DNA of 64,000 bases from Ophiosphaerella korrae. Taxonomy: Eukaryota; Ascomycota; Dothideomycetes; Pleosporales; Phaeosphaeriaceae. The DNA is taken from the NCBI GenBank assembly GCA_028456385.1, contig JALNQF010000064.1, forward strand, positions 62,001 through 126,000, given 5' to 3'. Each line of letters starts with the position of its first letter. Within the stretch, counting starts at the first letter, position 1. The notes beneath the pieces were generated by a model that did no database searches, had not been told where the DNA came from, and was given only the letters and a program-made list of their open reading frames with translations. Positions 33,554-43,730 of the stretch are shown piece by piece. The position numbers and the translations under genes are program-made.

Positions 33554-35159
33554 TCAATTTGAATCAAATTTAAATTTACTACACATGGATTCAAAGGTAG
33601 AGATAGCTGTAGCAGCTGTAGCCTTTACAAGGGCCTTATTTGCCTTCTTTGTGGCACTTTTGGCCTTCTTCTTAGCCGCCTTGTCAATGGCAGCCTTGAT
33701 CAACTCAGCATTGCTAAAACGCTCATTTGGATTGATCTGAAGACGCCTTCTTGATTGCTTGTTCCCAATCTTTGATAATTGAGACTGAAGTCTTTGATTC
33801 TCCGCCCCCGCAAAGGCCACCCGAAAATTGACCTTTGCAAGGGCCTTGCTAGCCTTAACAAGCACCAGCTAGGCGCTCCTTGACAATAATTCGAATCTTT
33901 GTAAACGTTTTTGGGCACGGTAAAGATCTTGCTGGGTTGATGGCGTTTAGAGCCATGGATCTAATGTAAATTCTGGTTGTACGACCGGCAGTAGAGTACG
34001 TGGACGAGCGGAGATTTAAGATAAGAGTAAGACTTGATCTGGATTGTAGGGGTATAGGCCTGCAGCCTTCCAGCCGGCTCGGGTTATCCTCTCAGTCATT
34101 CCCTCTTCCCTAGCCTTATAGTAAGAGCGAATAAACCGCTCTTTCTTAACTAAAGTGGCGTCGTTAAGGCTAGCAAGATCCTAGGTCTCACGACGGTACT
34201 TAGTTTTAACAGCGGAGAAAGGAACAAGATCAAGGAGCTAAATAACGTAAGAGGAATGAGCAGGCAGGTAAAGAGCCTTAATTTTATATTGTTTACAAGG
34301 GATCATGAACTCAATATTAATGTGGGATCCATGCCCATCTAGGAGAAGGGGGCGCCAATGTTCTAATCCAGGATCGGTGTACGGAATAAATATCCTCTTG
34401 AGCCATTCAACACCGATCTCATTTGATGTCCATCCATTCTAAGAGGCGGTATATATCCAATCTGGGACAAACTCTGCTGGGAACCAGGTGATTTGGAGGC
34501 TCTGGCTCTTAAAGATTACCATACAGACGATCTTCTGGCCTGTCGCTGAGACCGCCTCAATAATCGATACCCATTCACGATCATCTGGACTCTTAATGTA
34601 AGTCTTCTTCTTCTCTGACCTAGTAAGTACCTGGGAGTTAATACATACACCTAAGGCTACTCCTGTCTCATCCATATTCTACATATCTTGATTCCTTATC
34701 CCCAGCTCAATCCTGGTCCGCTCAAGCAGCTCTAAGAAGGCGCGCGCGGATCTGGCCTGGCGTTGCTGCCTCTGCCCGTGAAGCTGCAATTGATCGGCCA
34801 ACAATACTAGCTACTCGTGGCTGGCGAAGGAGGAAGGCCTGGATCCGCTTCTGGTCAAGCGGATCGTGGCCACCGTTGTGGATTAAGATTCGGCCGGCCA
34901 TCTCTTTGACGCGCGCGTGGGATGGAGGCAGAACGCGTGCGTTTTCTTGAAGAATACATTCAACGAGTAACTTCTCTTGTTTAGGAGTTAATCGTTGCTG
35001 GTTCTGGTGAGCAATCGCGTGTCATTGATGGCCAGCCAGCCGGCCCTGTAGTGTTGTTCGACTAATATTCTAAGCCTTTGCCGCAGCTCTCTGGCTCTTA
35101 ATTTTACCTGTACGTAAGTCTTCAATTGCCCCTTGTATACGAACTTCTTGTTGATCCAT
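33554..35159 (-). pseudogene. Decayed pogo/Fot1-type transposase
   Basis: On the minus strand from the ATG at 35159 the sequence encodes MDQQEVRIQGAIEDLR..., a psq-type HTH, then a Tc5/CENP-B-like segment (RLTPKQEKLL, LPPSHARVKEMAG), then a DDE domain with MDETGVALG (first Asp), EWVSIIEAVSATGQKIVCMV, LLLDGHGSHINIEF (second Asp) and LYLPAHSSY. Several in-frame stops interrupt it: in AKA*NIS, GHQ*HAI, NQDM*NMDE, TAS*NGW, YVI*LLDL and RET*DL. At the VIQLLDL-like position the expected Gln codon reads TAG. The C-terminal part (33554-33865) is still open and Ala/Lys-rich. It is inactive. It lies just inside the right arm of the fold-back repeat, which may be one of its ends. Confidence 0.85.
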
Positions 35160-35511
35160 CTTGAGTGTGGCGTTGGAGAGTAGATGTAAGCCTAGGACTA
35201 CATCACATGACCGGTCTCCAGTCATGACTAAATAGTCCGACTACTTTCGAGCTTAGATCACACACACTTGTACCTACACAGAACAATACACTCATACATG
35301 AAACCCACTACTAGTGCCACATTTGCTCATAGTGCTAGCAGATCAATTCGACCAGAAAGGTGGTATTCCAGTCCGAAACGGTGGCATTCCAGTCAGGGCA
35401 GCGTATTTAAGCTAGCGGACCGGGTTTCGACTCACCCGGGGTTTCACTCACCGGTCAGAACTCAACACCCTCCATCAAAACACGTGTTTTCTCGCCACCC
35501 ACACTGCCAAA
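35160..35511. other. Spacer between the two pogo-type remnants
   Basis: It contains two close copies of GGTGGYATTCCAGTC (35359-35396), a sub-terminal repeat pattern like those near ends of Fot1-type elements. No ORF is supported. Confidence 0.5.
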
Positions 35512-35808
35512 ATGGACACCCGTGAAGAATCTATTCAAGCAGCCATCCGTGATTTCAATGCCGGTGTTTTCCAAAGTCAAAGAGCTGCAGCAAAGGCCTA
35601 CAACATCCCTCAAGCTACGTTCTCTGCCCGTGTACGAGGCACACAGAACAGCCAAGCCAGCCACGTATACCAGCAGCGATTGACTCCAGAGCAGGAGGAC
35701 TTTCTCGTACAATGGATACTTGAAGAAGACGCACGAGCTTTTCCTCCCTCACACGCACGCGCACGAGAAATAGCAGGAGCTCAGTGCGAAAACCTAAACT
35801 CCCAATAA
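35512..35808 (+). pseudogene. Truncated pogo/Fot1-type transposase N-terminus
   Basis: An open 98-codon frame, MDTREESIQAAIRDFNAGVF..., with an intact psq-type HTH (QSQRAAAKAYNIPQATFSAR) and the start of the Tc5/CENP-B DNA-binding segment (RLTPEQEDFLVQWILEEDAR, PPSHARAREIAG). It ends at a stop after ENLNSQ where the DDE domain should follow, so it is a 3'-truncated copy. It is clearly a different copy from the decayed one at 33554-35159 (opposite strand, about 50% similar over the shared N-terminus). Because the DNA-binding part is open, a short DNA-binding peptide could in principle still be made. Confidence 0.85.
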
Positions 35809-35811
35809 TTA

Positions 35812-36436
35812 CTCTAGGTATCTATTCGGTCCCGTGGAATTTAGCTTAGGTTTGGTTGGTTCTGGATTTGGTACCCAAGTATCCCTGGTTCTAAGATCAG
35901 ATGAGAGCCCTTGCGGCGCCGTAGTCGACCGCGTACTTGGGGCATAGCAAACGGCCACGGACGCCCCTCTCCATCTCACATCTCAACATGCCTTGAAGTT
36001 AGTAACCCTATAAACGGGTTATCTTATGCTCTGCCCAAATATGGGACAGTGAGGAAGGAAACAAGCGCACGATGTGCACGACACGTGATCTAGCACGTGC
36101 CAAGCAAAGGCTACAGACTTTCTCCCCCGATTTTGTGATTTCGCCTTTATGAAAGTTGTAGTATCTCGATATCGTGGTGCGTTGTGAACCTCACGCGTTT
36201 AGTGCAGCGACTGCTAGGATAATATATTCATCGGTAGGGAGAAACGTGAGAACCGTGTTGCACAGCCTCCCAGCTGTTTTGCGCCAAGCATGAGGAAGCG
36301 GCCTCCGGCTACAACACGGCCCGATGAGAAAACTCTCAGACATGATAAGAACTGAACATCGACAGCATCCTGATATTTTCTTCTACACTTTGCTTCTATC
36401 TACTCTAGCCTGGTGGTTGACGTACCTCCAAACGAC
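35812..36436. other. Upstream region of the double-HET gene
   Basis: About 625 bp with no gene. It links the truncated transposase to the HET-HET gene and must contain the latter's promoter. Confidence 0.5.
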
Positions 36437-39400
36437 ATGCGCCTCTTATCACTGCACAACGACGGTGAAATCGCCTGGAACGAGTTTTTTCCGCATAATA
36501 TCCCGCCTTACGCCATACTTTCGCATACCTGGGGCGAAGGAGAAGTCACCTTCAGAGACTTAGTTAATGGCTCCAGCAAGACGAAGACAGGCTATTACAA
36601 GATCCTCTTCTGCAGCAAGCAAGCCAAGTGTGATGGCTTAGATTACTTCTGGATCGACACTTGCTGCATCGATAAGAGCAGTAGCGCGGAGCTCAGTGAG
36701 GCCATTCATTCTATGTTTAGCTGGTATCAAAATGCGAGTCGCTGCTATGTATACCTTGCAGATGTTTCCCTACCCTCTGACCCGCCGGAGGATTGGGTCG
36801 CTGTCTCCAAGAACTCAGCAGCTATAGATACAGGCGATGGGAGTTTGCAAAAGAGATGGAAAGCTTACTTCCGCGCTGCAAGATGGTTCACGCGCGGTTG
36901 GACATTGCAAGAATTGATCGCTCCGCATTCAATTTCCTTTTTCTCTCAAGAAGGGCGGCATCTGGGCAACAAGAAATCACTGGAGGACTTGATTCATGAG
37001 ATAACCGGAATTGATCGAGGCGTTATGCGAGGTAGCGCTTTGTCAAACTATACTGTCCAAGAACGCCTCTCTTGGGCTGAGGGGCGTCAGACTACACGTA
37101 TCGAAGATGGCGCGTACTGTTTGCTTGGTATTTTCGATATTCACATGCCGCTTCTCTACGGTGAAGGAGATAAGGCCTTCCAAAGAATCGCAGAGGAGAT
37201 CGCGAGGTCTACAGAGGGGTATAAGGCCGTCACTAGTAGAGATGTATTGAAATTCAAGGCTTATAGTTCGGAAAGAGGCATCGCTTATACAAAAAGGATA
37301 CTGGCTGATCTGGCTCTTAAGGACCCTCATGAGGATGGAAATGCGAAAGAAACCAACAACACGAGAGGAACTAGCGAAGGGAGTGAAACCAACAAAGGGA
37401 GTGAAGTCAGCGACACAAACAAACCGGCCAAAACAACAACTCTCGCAAGCAGTACAAGTACTCCACCTCGTAATCATGACGATGAAGAAAATAATGAGAG
37501 CGGTCATCAGGACAGGAATGGCGGCGGTAATCGACCTCTAACATTGCAGCCAAGTTCACGTCTTGTCAATGATCAATTTCGAATTATTACGCTCGAGGGC
37601 GGTACTATTGGAGATAGACTTGTGGGACATGTGCAAACATACAATTTCTCAAATGCCCCCGCTTACTATGCTCTGAGCTACACTTGGGGCGACGAGCCTG
37701 ATCTTCATCCAATCTCCCTCAATGGCTCTACGAGATTCATTCGATCCAACCTTTTCCACGCTCTACAAAGGATACGGTTACGGTCGGGTCGAATACATAT
37801 TTGGATTGACAGTATTTGTATCCACCAAGAAGATGAGATGGAGAAGAAATCGCAAGTCAAACAAATGGCACAAATCTATAAAAATGCTACAGGTGTTATG
37901 GTCTGGTTGGGTGAGAAGGATTCCACAAGCAACTTAGCACTAAACCTCATCGAAAAAATCGTGGAGCTCAAGTATTCTTGGAGAGGTGAGTGGTGGCTGG
38001 ACTATGGCTTTGTCGCCTTGTCTCGACTCCTCGAAAGAGCTTGGTTCAGGCGCCGATGGGTGCTTCAAGAAGCTGCTATGTCAAGTAATACGACCATATA
38101 CTGCGGCGATCGTCAACTCTATATGAGCCTGTTTTCAGACGCCGTGAACTTAGTGCGCGCGAAGCTCAATAAAACGACTCCAATCGATATACAAATAGAC
38201 CAAAGCTCGCGATTCACATTCTTAGCGAACTTCCGAGATTCGCCTGCAATTCGTCTACTTGACATTATTGAAACAGTTTTTCGAAGAACCAAACTTCCAT
38301 TGGAGACTTTGGTGGATCTTGCTCGATTCAGTGACACTTCTAATCATCGAGACACTATTTATTCTCTATTGAGCTTGGCACGCGACGTGTCTCTACCCTC
38401 GGTGGACCCACTATCGCCTCAGCTCGTGCGTCTAATAGAACCAGACTACAGTAAAACTGTTCTTGATGTGTATGCGGAATTCATAGAACATTGTATCCAC
38501 CACACAGGCTCTCTGGACGTCATCTGCCGGCCGTGGGCACCAGTGTCTAGCAAGCATTCTACGTATGTTAACATAAGTGCCAATTCCAATAGTCAGCCTC
38601 TTCCATCATGGATAGCAACTAGAGACCATCTACCTTTTGGTGACCCTTCCTCTCGATTGACTCACCGCCAACACGGCAAAGTGCTTGTTGACACTTGCTC
38701 AAAAAGAGTGTATAACTGCCATTTGAATTCAAGTCCAATAGCTTATCTTGGAAGGAATTCGGAACACGGATGCAGTGGTTCGCTCCACGTGCAAGGTTTC
38801 ATTCTTGGCAAGATTGCCAAAACATCGATGCGAATGGCTAGCTCCATGATTACAAAAGACTGCTTGCAACTTCTGGCTCCATCGTTCCAAAGAGCTTCCC
38901 AGAGGTCTTTTGGTATTCCAGACGTTATTTGGCGAACTATGTGCGCAGACCGAGACGATAATGGTGACCCGGCGCCAATGTTTTATCGATCAGCTATGTC
39001 ACACCTTTTGCAGTTATCCTCTGAGCAGAATGAGGAAAGCGCTTCAGAGAATTACTTTGACATACTCGATACTGTCTCCAGCATTGATGTCGAGGAGCTC
39101 TTAGATACGGACTTGCACGATCACATCAGGACCTATCTGGAGATTGTGAGAGATGTTATTTGGAATCGGAAGACTTTCCGGGCCACACCAGAACAAGCGT
39201 TTGGAAATGTTCCATTAGTGGGTCTAGCACCTCAAGCTGCCAAAGTTGGAGATAGAGTATGCATTTTGTATGGTTGCAGTGTCCCAGTTGTCCTCCGTAA
39301 TCAGGTTGCGCCCGACGGAGGAGACTATTGGAAATTGATTGGAGAATCTTATGTGGATAGCATTATGGATGGGGAAATCCTTGAGGCCTGCAAATCTTCT

Positions 39401-39439
39401 TGCGCAATGATTGCTGAAGATGAATTTGAGCTACGCTAG
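36437..39439 (+). CDS. Tandem double-HET protein (HET-HET)
   Basis: Intronless, 1000 aa; the start is the ATG at 36437 because MRLLSLHNDGEI fits the usual HET-protein N-terminus. First HET domain at ~24-180: YAILSHTWGEGEVTFRDL, LDYFWIDTCCIDKSSSAELS, SMFSWYQNASRCYVYLADVS, ARWFTRGWTLQELIAPHSI; it is followed by the HET-E-type tail LSWAEGRQTTRIEDGAYCLL and MPLLYGEGDKAFQRI (~212-253). A polar Asn/Thr/Ser/Glu-rich linker spans ~295-375. Second HET domain at ~405-555: YYALSYTWGDEPDLHPISLN, IHIWIDSICIHQEDEMEKKS, QVKQMAQIYKNATGVMVWLG, RAWFRRRWVLQEAAM. The C-terminus has CILYGCSVPVVLRNQ. Both domains keep the conserved motifs. The two halves resemble two HET sub-types, suggesting fusion of neighbouring genes. 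A role in allorecognition is inferred from the domain. Confidence 0.92.
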   Translation: MRLLSLHNDGEIAWNEFFPHNIPPYAILSHTWGEGEVTFRDLVNGSSKTKTGYYKILFCSKQAKCDGLDYFWIDTCCIDKSSSAELSEAIHSMFSWYQNASRCYVYLADVSLPSDPPEDWVAVSKNSAAIDTGDGSLQKRWKAYFRAARWFTRGWTLQELIAPHSISFFSQEGRHLGNKKSLEDLIHEITGIDRGVMRGSALSNYTVQERLSWAEGRQTTRIEDGAYCLLGIFDIHMPLLYGEGDKAFQRIAEEIARSTEGYKAVTSRDVLKFKAYSSERGIAYTKRILADLALKDPHEDGNAKETNNTRGTSEGSETNKGSEVSDTNKPAKTTTLASSTSTPPRNHDDEENNESGHQDRNGGGNRPLTLQPSSRLVNDQFRIITLEGGTIGDRLVGHVQTYNFSNAPAYYALSYTWGDEPDLHPISLNGSTRFIRSNLFHALQRIRLRSGRIHIWIDSICIHQEDEMEKKSQVKQMAQIYKNATGVMVWLGEKDSTSNLALNLIEKIVELKYSWRGEWWLDYGFVALSRLLERAWFRRRWVLQEAAMSSNTTIYCGDRQLYMSLFSDAVNLVRAKLNKTTPIDIQIDQSSRFTFLANFRDSPAIRLLDIIETVFRRTKLPLETLVDLARFSDTSNHRDTIYSLLSLARDVSLPSVDPLSPQLVRLIEPDYSKTVLDVYAEFIEHCIHHTGSLDVICRPWAPVSSKHSTYVNISANSNSQPLPSWIATRDHLPFGDPSSRLTHRQHGKVLVDTCSKRVYNCHLNSSPIAYLGRNSEHGCSGSLHVQGFILGKIAKTSMRMASSMITKDCLQLLAPSFQRASQRSFGIPDVIWRTMCADRDDNGDPAPMFYRSAMSHLLQLSSEQNEESASENYFDILDTVSSIDVEELLDTDLHDHIRTYLEIVRDVIWNRKTFRATPEQAFGNVPLVGLAPQAAKVGDRVCILYGCSVPVVLRNQVAPDGGDYWKLIGESYVDSIMDGEILEACKSSCAMIAEDEFELR

Positions 39440-39948
39440 ACGGCGAAACTAGGTATCAGTTGCGATTGTTACATGGGCTGCCCAAAAAGATAGAATAGCT
39501 GTATTGGCCTCTTATAATATGGATAGCAGCAAACAATGAAGTAAAATTTACTCTTACACAAAAACTTCCCCGGACTTGATCTTGAATGTCCGCGTAAATA
39601 TAACGTGAACAATGAGTGAGCAGCTTAAGCTGTGACCGAGAAAAAGAGTCTATCCTCATTGACTATCAGCTCACTAAACCGTTATCCAAAAACCCCCAAC
39701 AGAAATCGTGGCAGTAGGCTCACAAAGTGTTCGGAAAGGCTGTCTATCTTGTGCTGAATAAAGAAATGATACCACTAGACAGACAAGGAAGATTCGCAAA
39801 TGACCGTACGTGGATCGAAAGAGGCTGCGTATCATTACCATGGAGGAGTACAACCACCACCAGAGAGCGTGTCATAGACTAACGATTTGCTTGATAAAGT
39901 ACCCCCAAACAAGCCGGAGGTACGCATTACGGGTGATCTGTCGTTATT
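39440..39948. other. Flank downstream of the double-HET gene
   Basis: About 510 bp without a gene. It is bounded on the right by the stop of the orphan ORF on the minus strand. Confidence 0.45.
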
Positions 39949-40795
39949 TTAAAGTCGGGCCCAAGGAGCCCCAAGCCCTTGGTCGCTATAGGTACTCGCA
40001 GAGCTGAAACTTGCAAGATTGCCTCGGTGGGCTTGCCACCGTGAATAGGTACGGCCTAGATCATCGCTTTGGATTCGCTCCGGTGTTTTAGGACGGGGGA
40101 GTGGATCAACTCGAGCAGAATCAAACAGCCCTGTCAGGCCTTCACGAAGTGCATACTCCTGGATATCAAGATTTGAAGAAATGTCCTCACGCAAGTCAAG
40201 TAAGCGGTCCCATACTTCTTTGGGCTTTGAAAAAACGAAAGCGTTCACTTCAGCTCTTGCCTGAATCGCAAGCCGCAGGTGAGCAAATACCATGAAGCTA
40301 GCGTACGAGAGAAGCGCAGGGTAATATTCGAGAATACGTGTCTGATTTGTAGCTGACTGAGGAGCTCCTACTTCGCCTAGTGGTAATATCTCGGAATTCT
40401 CTTATACATATGAGAATTCGCCCCTTTCTTGCCACTTGACAATGTCAATGGCAGTTACTGGGTTAGGGGACTGCCGTAATAGCTTAAAATTATTTGATCG
40501 GTCTGTTCCCGCATTGATCGATTTTTTAAGAAGCAAGGACAGTATATGTTGTGGTTTCTTACCGCGTTTCCGATCCTCAGGTCGCCGCCCTCCACTTTCC
40601 AATTGAGTATGATCCCCGTCAGCTCCAACAGATATCTTGGACTCGCCCGGAACCATGTCTACTTGCGAAAGAAGCGTGCTATCACTTGAAGCCTCCGACC
40701 ACGTATGCCCCGACTTATCGGGCTTTCGTACCTTTTTGCGACGGCGTGCTTGAAAAAGATCGTTCAACTCTTCAATTTGTAGATAGTCAAGGTAC
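39949..40795 (-). CDS. Orphan ORF, 5' end replaced by a mariner remnant
   Basis: A two-exon reading on the minus strand. The upstream exon (to about 40414) encodes a charged, lysine-rich region (LQIEELNDLFQARRRKKVRK, KRGKKPQHILSLLLKKSI). A 50-bp GTATAA...CTCAG intron joins GEFSY to SATNQTRILEYYPALLSY, then VFAHLRLAIQARAEVNAF and EVWDRLLDLREDISSNLDIQ, ending at 39949. The phase works and the helical, charged composition looks like real protein. There is no start codon of its own: reading upstream, the sequence turns into mariner transposase near 40795. It is therefore probably the 3' part of a gene truncated by, or fused to, the transposon. Family not recognised. Confidence 0.4.
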
Positions 40796-41396
40796 AAGCC
40801 CAAACCATTACGCAGCTGAAATCCTTAAACTTTGGGACAAGACAGTCCTTGTGCTATTTCTCCTCTACCTGTCGCATGACAAAGACCTGACCTCTCCTAC
40901 ATCTAAATGATGCCTCATCAGACTATATTATTCTTCTCTATATCTCCTACGGCTATGCTAGGCAAGTCTCTGCCTATAAAAGGCGGTTCTGTGCATGCTT
41001 CTCTGTAAGAAGAGGCTTTTCCTTTGCTTTCCTTCTATAGTATTCTTCTTTGTAGAAGGCCTTTGCAAGCGTACGATGGTTAACTTCTAACCCTATCTTA
41101 GCAGCTACCTGTGCCCACGGTTTTTGCCGCTGCTTATAAGAAGAAGTAGCTGCCTGAATTAGCCTTTGGCTTAAAGGAGTATTAATAATTAGAGGTCTAC
41201 CGCGACGGGCGTACTGCGACTGCAGCTGCGACGGAGTAACTGGCTTATGTGAGTATTGTCAAACTATCTCGTATGGGATGCCGAGTTTCTGAGAGATCTG
41301 AGGGAGAGACCAGCCAGCGTTGTAGCGGAGAGTATGGATCCTTGATCTCTCTTGGTAAGTAAGGCGGCGTTTTGGAGTTTTGACGTATAGAGCCAT
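40795..41396 (-). pseudogene. Decayed, 3'-truncated Tc1/mariner transposase
   Basis: From ATG at 41396 the minus strand encodes MALYVKTPKRRLTYQERSRI, a helix-turn-helix (LRYNAGWSLPQISQKLGIPY), then KPVTPSQLQSQYARRGRPLI, AQVAAKIGLEVNHRTLAKAF, KEKPLLTEKHAQNRLL and finally the DDE start SDEASFRCRRGQVFVMRQVE followed by HKDCLVPKFKDFSCVMVWAC, where similarity stops. In-frame stops occur at IV*QYS (TGA where CGA is expected), LL*AETC, EI*RRI, II*SDEAS and EEK*HKD (TAG where TGG is expected). The last part of the DDE domain is missing. Inactive remnant. Confidence 0.8.
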
Positions 41397-41439
41397 TTTG
41401 ACATGCTCAGTTATCTAAGTGTCCTGAATTATATATATA

Positions 41440-42710
41440 ATTCTATTGGAGTAAAGAATCTTCGATGCATTTCTATGGCCCATGCGCTGCACGAGCCATG
41501 CCCGTCCTTTTTTGCACCCCCCTTGTACAAGGGGGAGGCATGAATGGGTTCCGGTAGGTCAGTGAATCTTCTTCAAAAATCGACAGCTTTCCATACATAT
41601 TCTGTCTGTGCGCCAGTCCCACTGGAACCCATTCATGTACCCCCCTTGTACGAACTAAATCTGTACAAAAAAGTGGGTTCTGCAATAGACCCCGCTCTAA
41701 GGGCCAGGTTTTAGACCCACGCGAAGCCTAAACTAAATGGTGGCTAGAGGCTATGCTCGAAAACTCTCGTCATCACCGCAGTGGTTATATCGTGCGTTAC
41801 GCACGCCGCAAAATTCTTCATCCACATAAAAAAGTTTAAGACCTTCCTGGCAACCCCGTGGCCAGGGCGAGCAGGCCATCCTCCCCGATAGCAGTAGCAG
41901 GTTTAAAGAATTTAGAACTTTAATCGCCGCCCGCTTGGCCAACAGCCATTGAAATTTTTTGAACTTCGACTTAGGTGTTGAACGAAAACCTCAATGTATA
42001 TACCACAATGGGCACTCGATTGTCTAACAGCCACCAATTTTATCGAACTTCGACTTCGGCGTCGAACGAGAACCTCAATTTGTATCGCACAAGGGGCACT
42101 GCTTAGCCAAAAACCACCGACAAACTTCGACTTGAGCGATCCGCGAGACAATTTCTGAGCTTCGGAAGATCCTAATCTATATTCCAACCATGCCTCATTC
42201 ATTCCCTCGGAAGGCGTCGTTCCATACAACCGTTGATAGTGAGCAAATAAAACATGCTCTAATTCAATCTCCATCCCAAAGTCGCTAATTCACAGACCAA
42301 TGAATGTACACGAATTCTACGCCCCCGCTAACAAAAACACCAGTGTCGGGAGCGCAGTAAATCATCTTTCCGCAACTTAGTGAAACAGGCGTTCCGTCTG
42401 TTTTGCATATAGGATCCCTTTTTTCGGCCCTTGCGAATACAAGGGGGGCGCAGGAAAGGGTGAGTAGTGCGGTTTGGTGCGCTCGAGCCATGGAATTCTA
42501 TCGAATCTTGCGTACACTGTAATTTACATACAACTTGGATCAGCCTAGTATCGTGTGTACCCACCTCTAGCTAGGTGTACAGCCTCGCAATGGTTCTTGA
42601 ACTATATACATATTTCTATTGGAGTTTTGATAACATTCTATAGCCCGAGCGCACTGAACGCACTACTCACCCTTTCCTGCACCCCTCTTGTACAAGATAT
42701 GCGTATCCAG
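41440..42710. repeat. Short interspersed inverted-repeat family
   Basis: Related segments occur at about 41440-41530 (plus), 41600-41680 (plus, partly inverted relative to the first), 42420-42500 (minus) and 42605-42700 (plus). They share ATTTCTATTGGAGT, GCACTACTCACCCTTTCCTG and a CACCCCCCTTGTACAAG-like core. The 42420-42500 and 42605-42700 copies are inverted to each other over ~70 bp (CGAGCGCAC...CTCACCCTTTCCTGC...TTGTA). These look like ends of non-autonomous elements. Confidence 0.65.
41940..42150. repeat. ~84-bp tandem repeat, about 2.4 units
   Basis: Units share CAGCCAYYRAATTTT, GAACTTCGACTT, GTYGAACGARAACCTCAAT and GGGCACT; the unit boundaries are near 41940, 42026 and 42110, the last copy being partial. 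On the minus strand the repeat stays open and gives a repeating IEV-VxRxSRSSxK pattern. Confidence 0.75.
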
Positions 42711-43672
42711 CGAATTTTAACCATGCTCCACTGTCTTTGGTTTTTACTATGCCAATCCGGTACTTTTGCTTTTCATCTGATAAGAGTAGAAATATAGAGT
42801 GGAGCTGGGAGCGCAACCTGAAATTGCCGGGTCACTTCATCTCCAATTGGAAATGCCTCATCTTCCCATCCATCATCTACACATTCGAGCAGATCTTCAC
42901 TTCCAGCTATTGATGTATATTTTCTATTTTCCTGAAGCCACAGCGCTAGCTTTGCTATCAGGCTATCCGCCTTTTTGCTCAGTACCAATTCCTCCAGGTG
43001 TTTTGTCATGGATAATCACTCGGTAGGGATAAATATTATTAGCTAGACTTATCTTTCCCTACTCAAATGGAAATAATGCCCCATAAGCTCCTACACTACG
43101 AAAATACCTCTTTAGAGCATTTAAAATCTGATGCGGAATGTAGCCTTCGATGCAAGCGGCCAAAACACGGAAGCTCACTTCTATGGTGGGGCAGACTTGG
43201 CATTGCCGGCTCACTAGCTCATTTTGGAGGGTGGGGCGCACCCACGTCTGCGGCAACCGGACCTTTTTCTTCTCAAAAAAGTGATTATTTGGTTGTGGGC
43301 ACTTGCCTACTAAAGCTTGGGCAATTACGCCTTACATATGGCATGATGCCTTATTATGCCCCGCTTCTTTCCTTCGTTTGGGATACTATTAGATTTATCC
43401 CTACCATTTTTGGTGGAGAAGAAAGGGCGTGAATTTACGCATATCCGTACAGCAACAGATCCGAAAGTACGGTAATGTTTATGCTATGAGGAGAGAATTA
43501 AATACAAGCCACTATACATTCAACGCGAATGACACATCGGAAGAACTGGTTTAGTTTGGCCTTTGTTTTTGTTCGCTCTCTCTCGGCCCCAAGGTCGTGG
43601 CGAGGTTGGATACCCTGATGTAAAAGAGATCAATTCCCCAGCATATCCCGAATCGACCTCTTAAGTGTCTGC

Positions 43673-43673
43673 A

Positions 43674-43711
<38 letters not shown>

Positions 43712-43730
43712 GTATATATGTACATGTATA
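43673..43730. repeat. Compound (CA)n(TA)n microsatellite
   Basis: Alternating CA then TA dinucleotides, read directly, followed by a degenerate TGTATA tail. Confidence 0.95.

Noticed and set aside
40875..40877. Tiny MRQ first exon for the orphan ORF at 39949-40795
   Set aside because: The same bases encode QVFVMRQVEE of the mariner transposase, so a separate start exon is not needed.
42799..43432. Two plus-strand ORFs (LALLSGYPPFCSVPIPPG; TYGMMPYYAPLLSFVWD)
   Set aside because: Hydrophobic frames with no joining splice sites; the opposite strand looks at least as protein-like, and neither is convincing.
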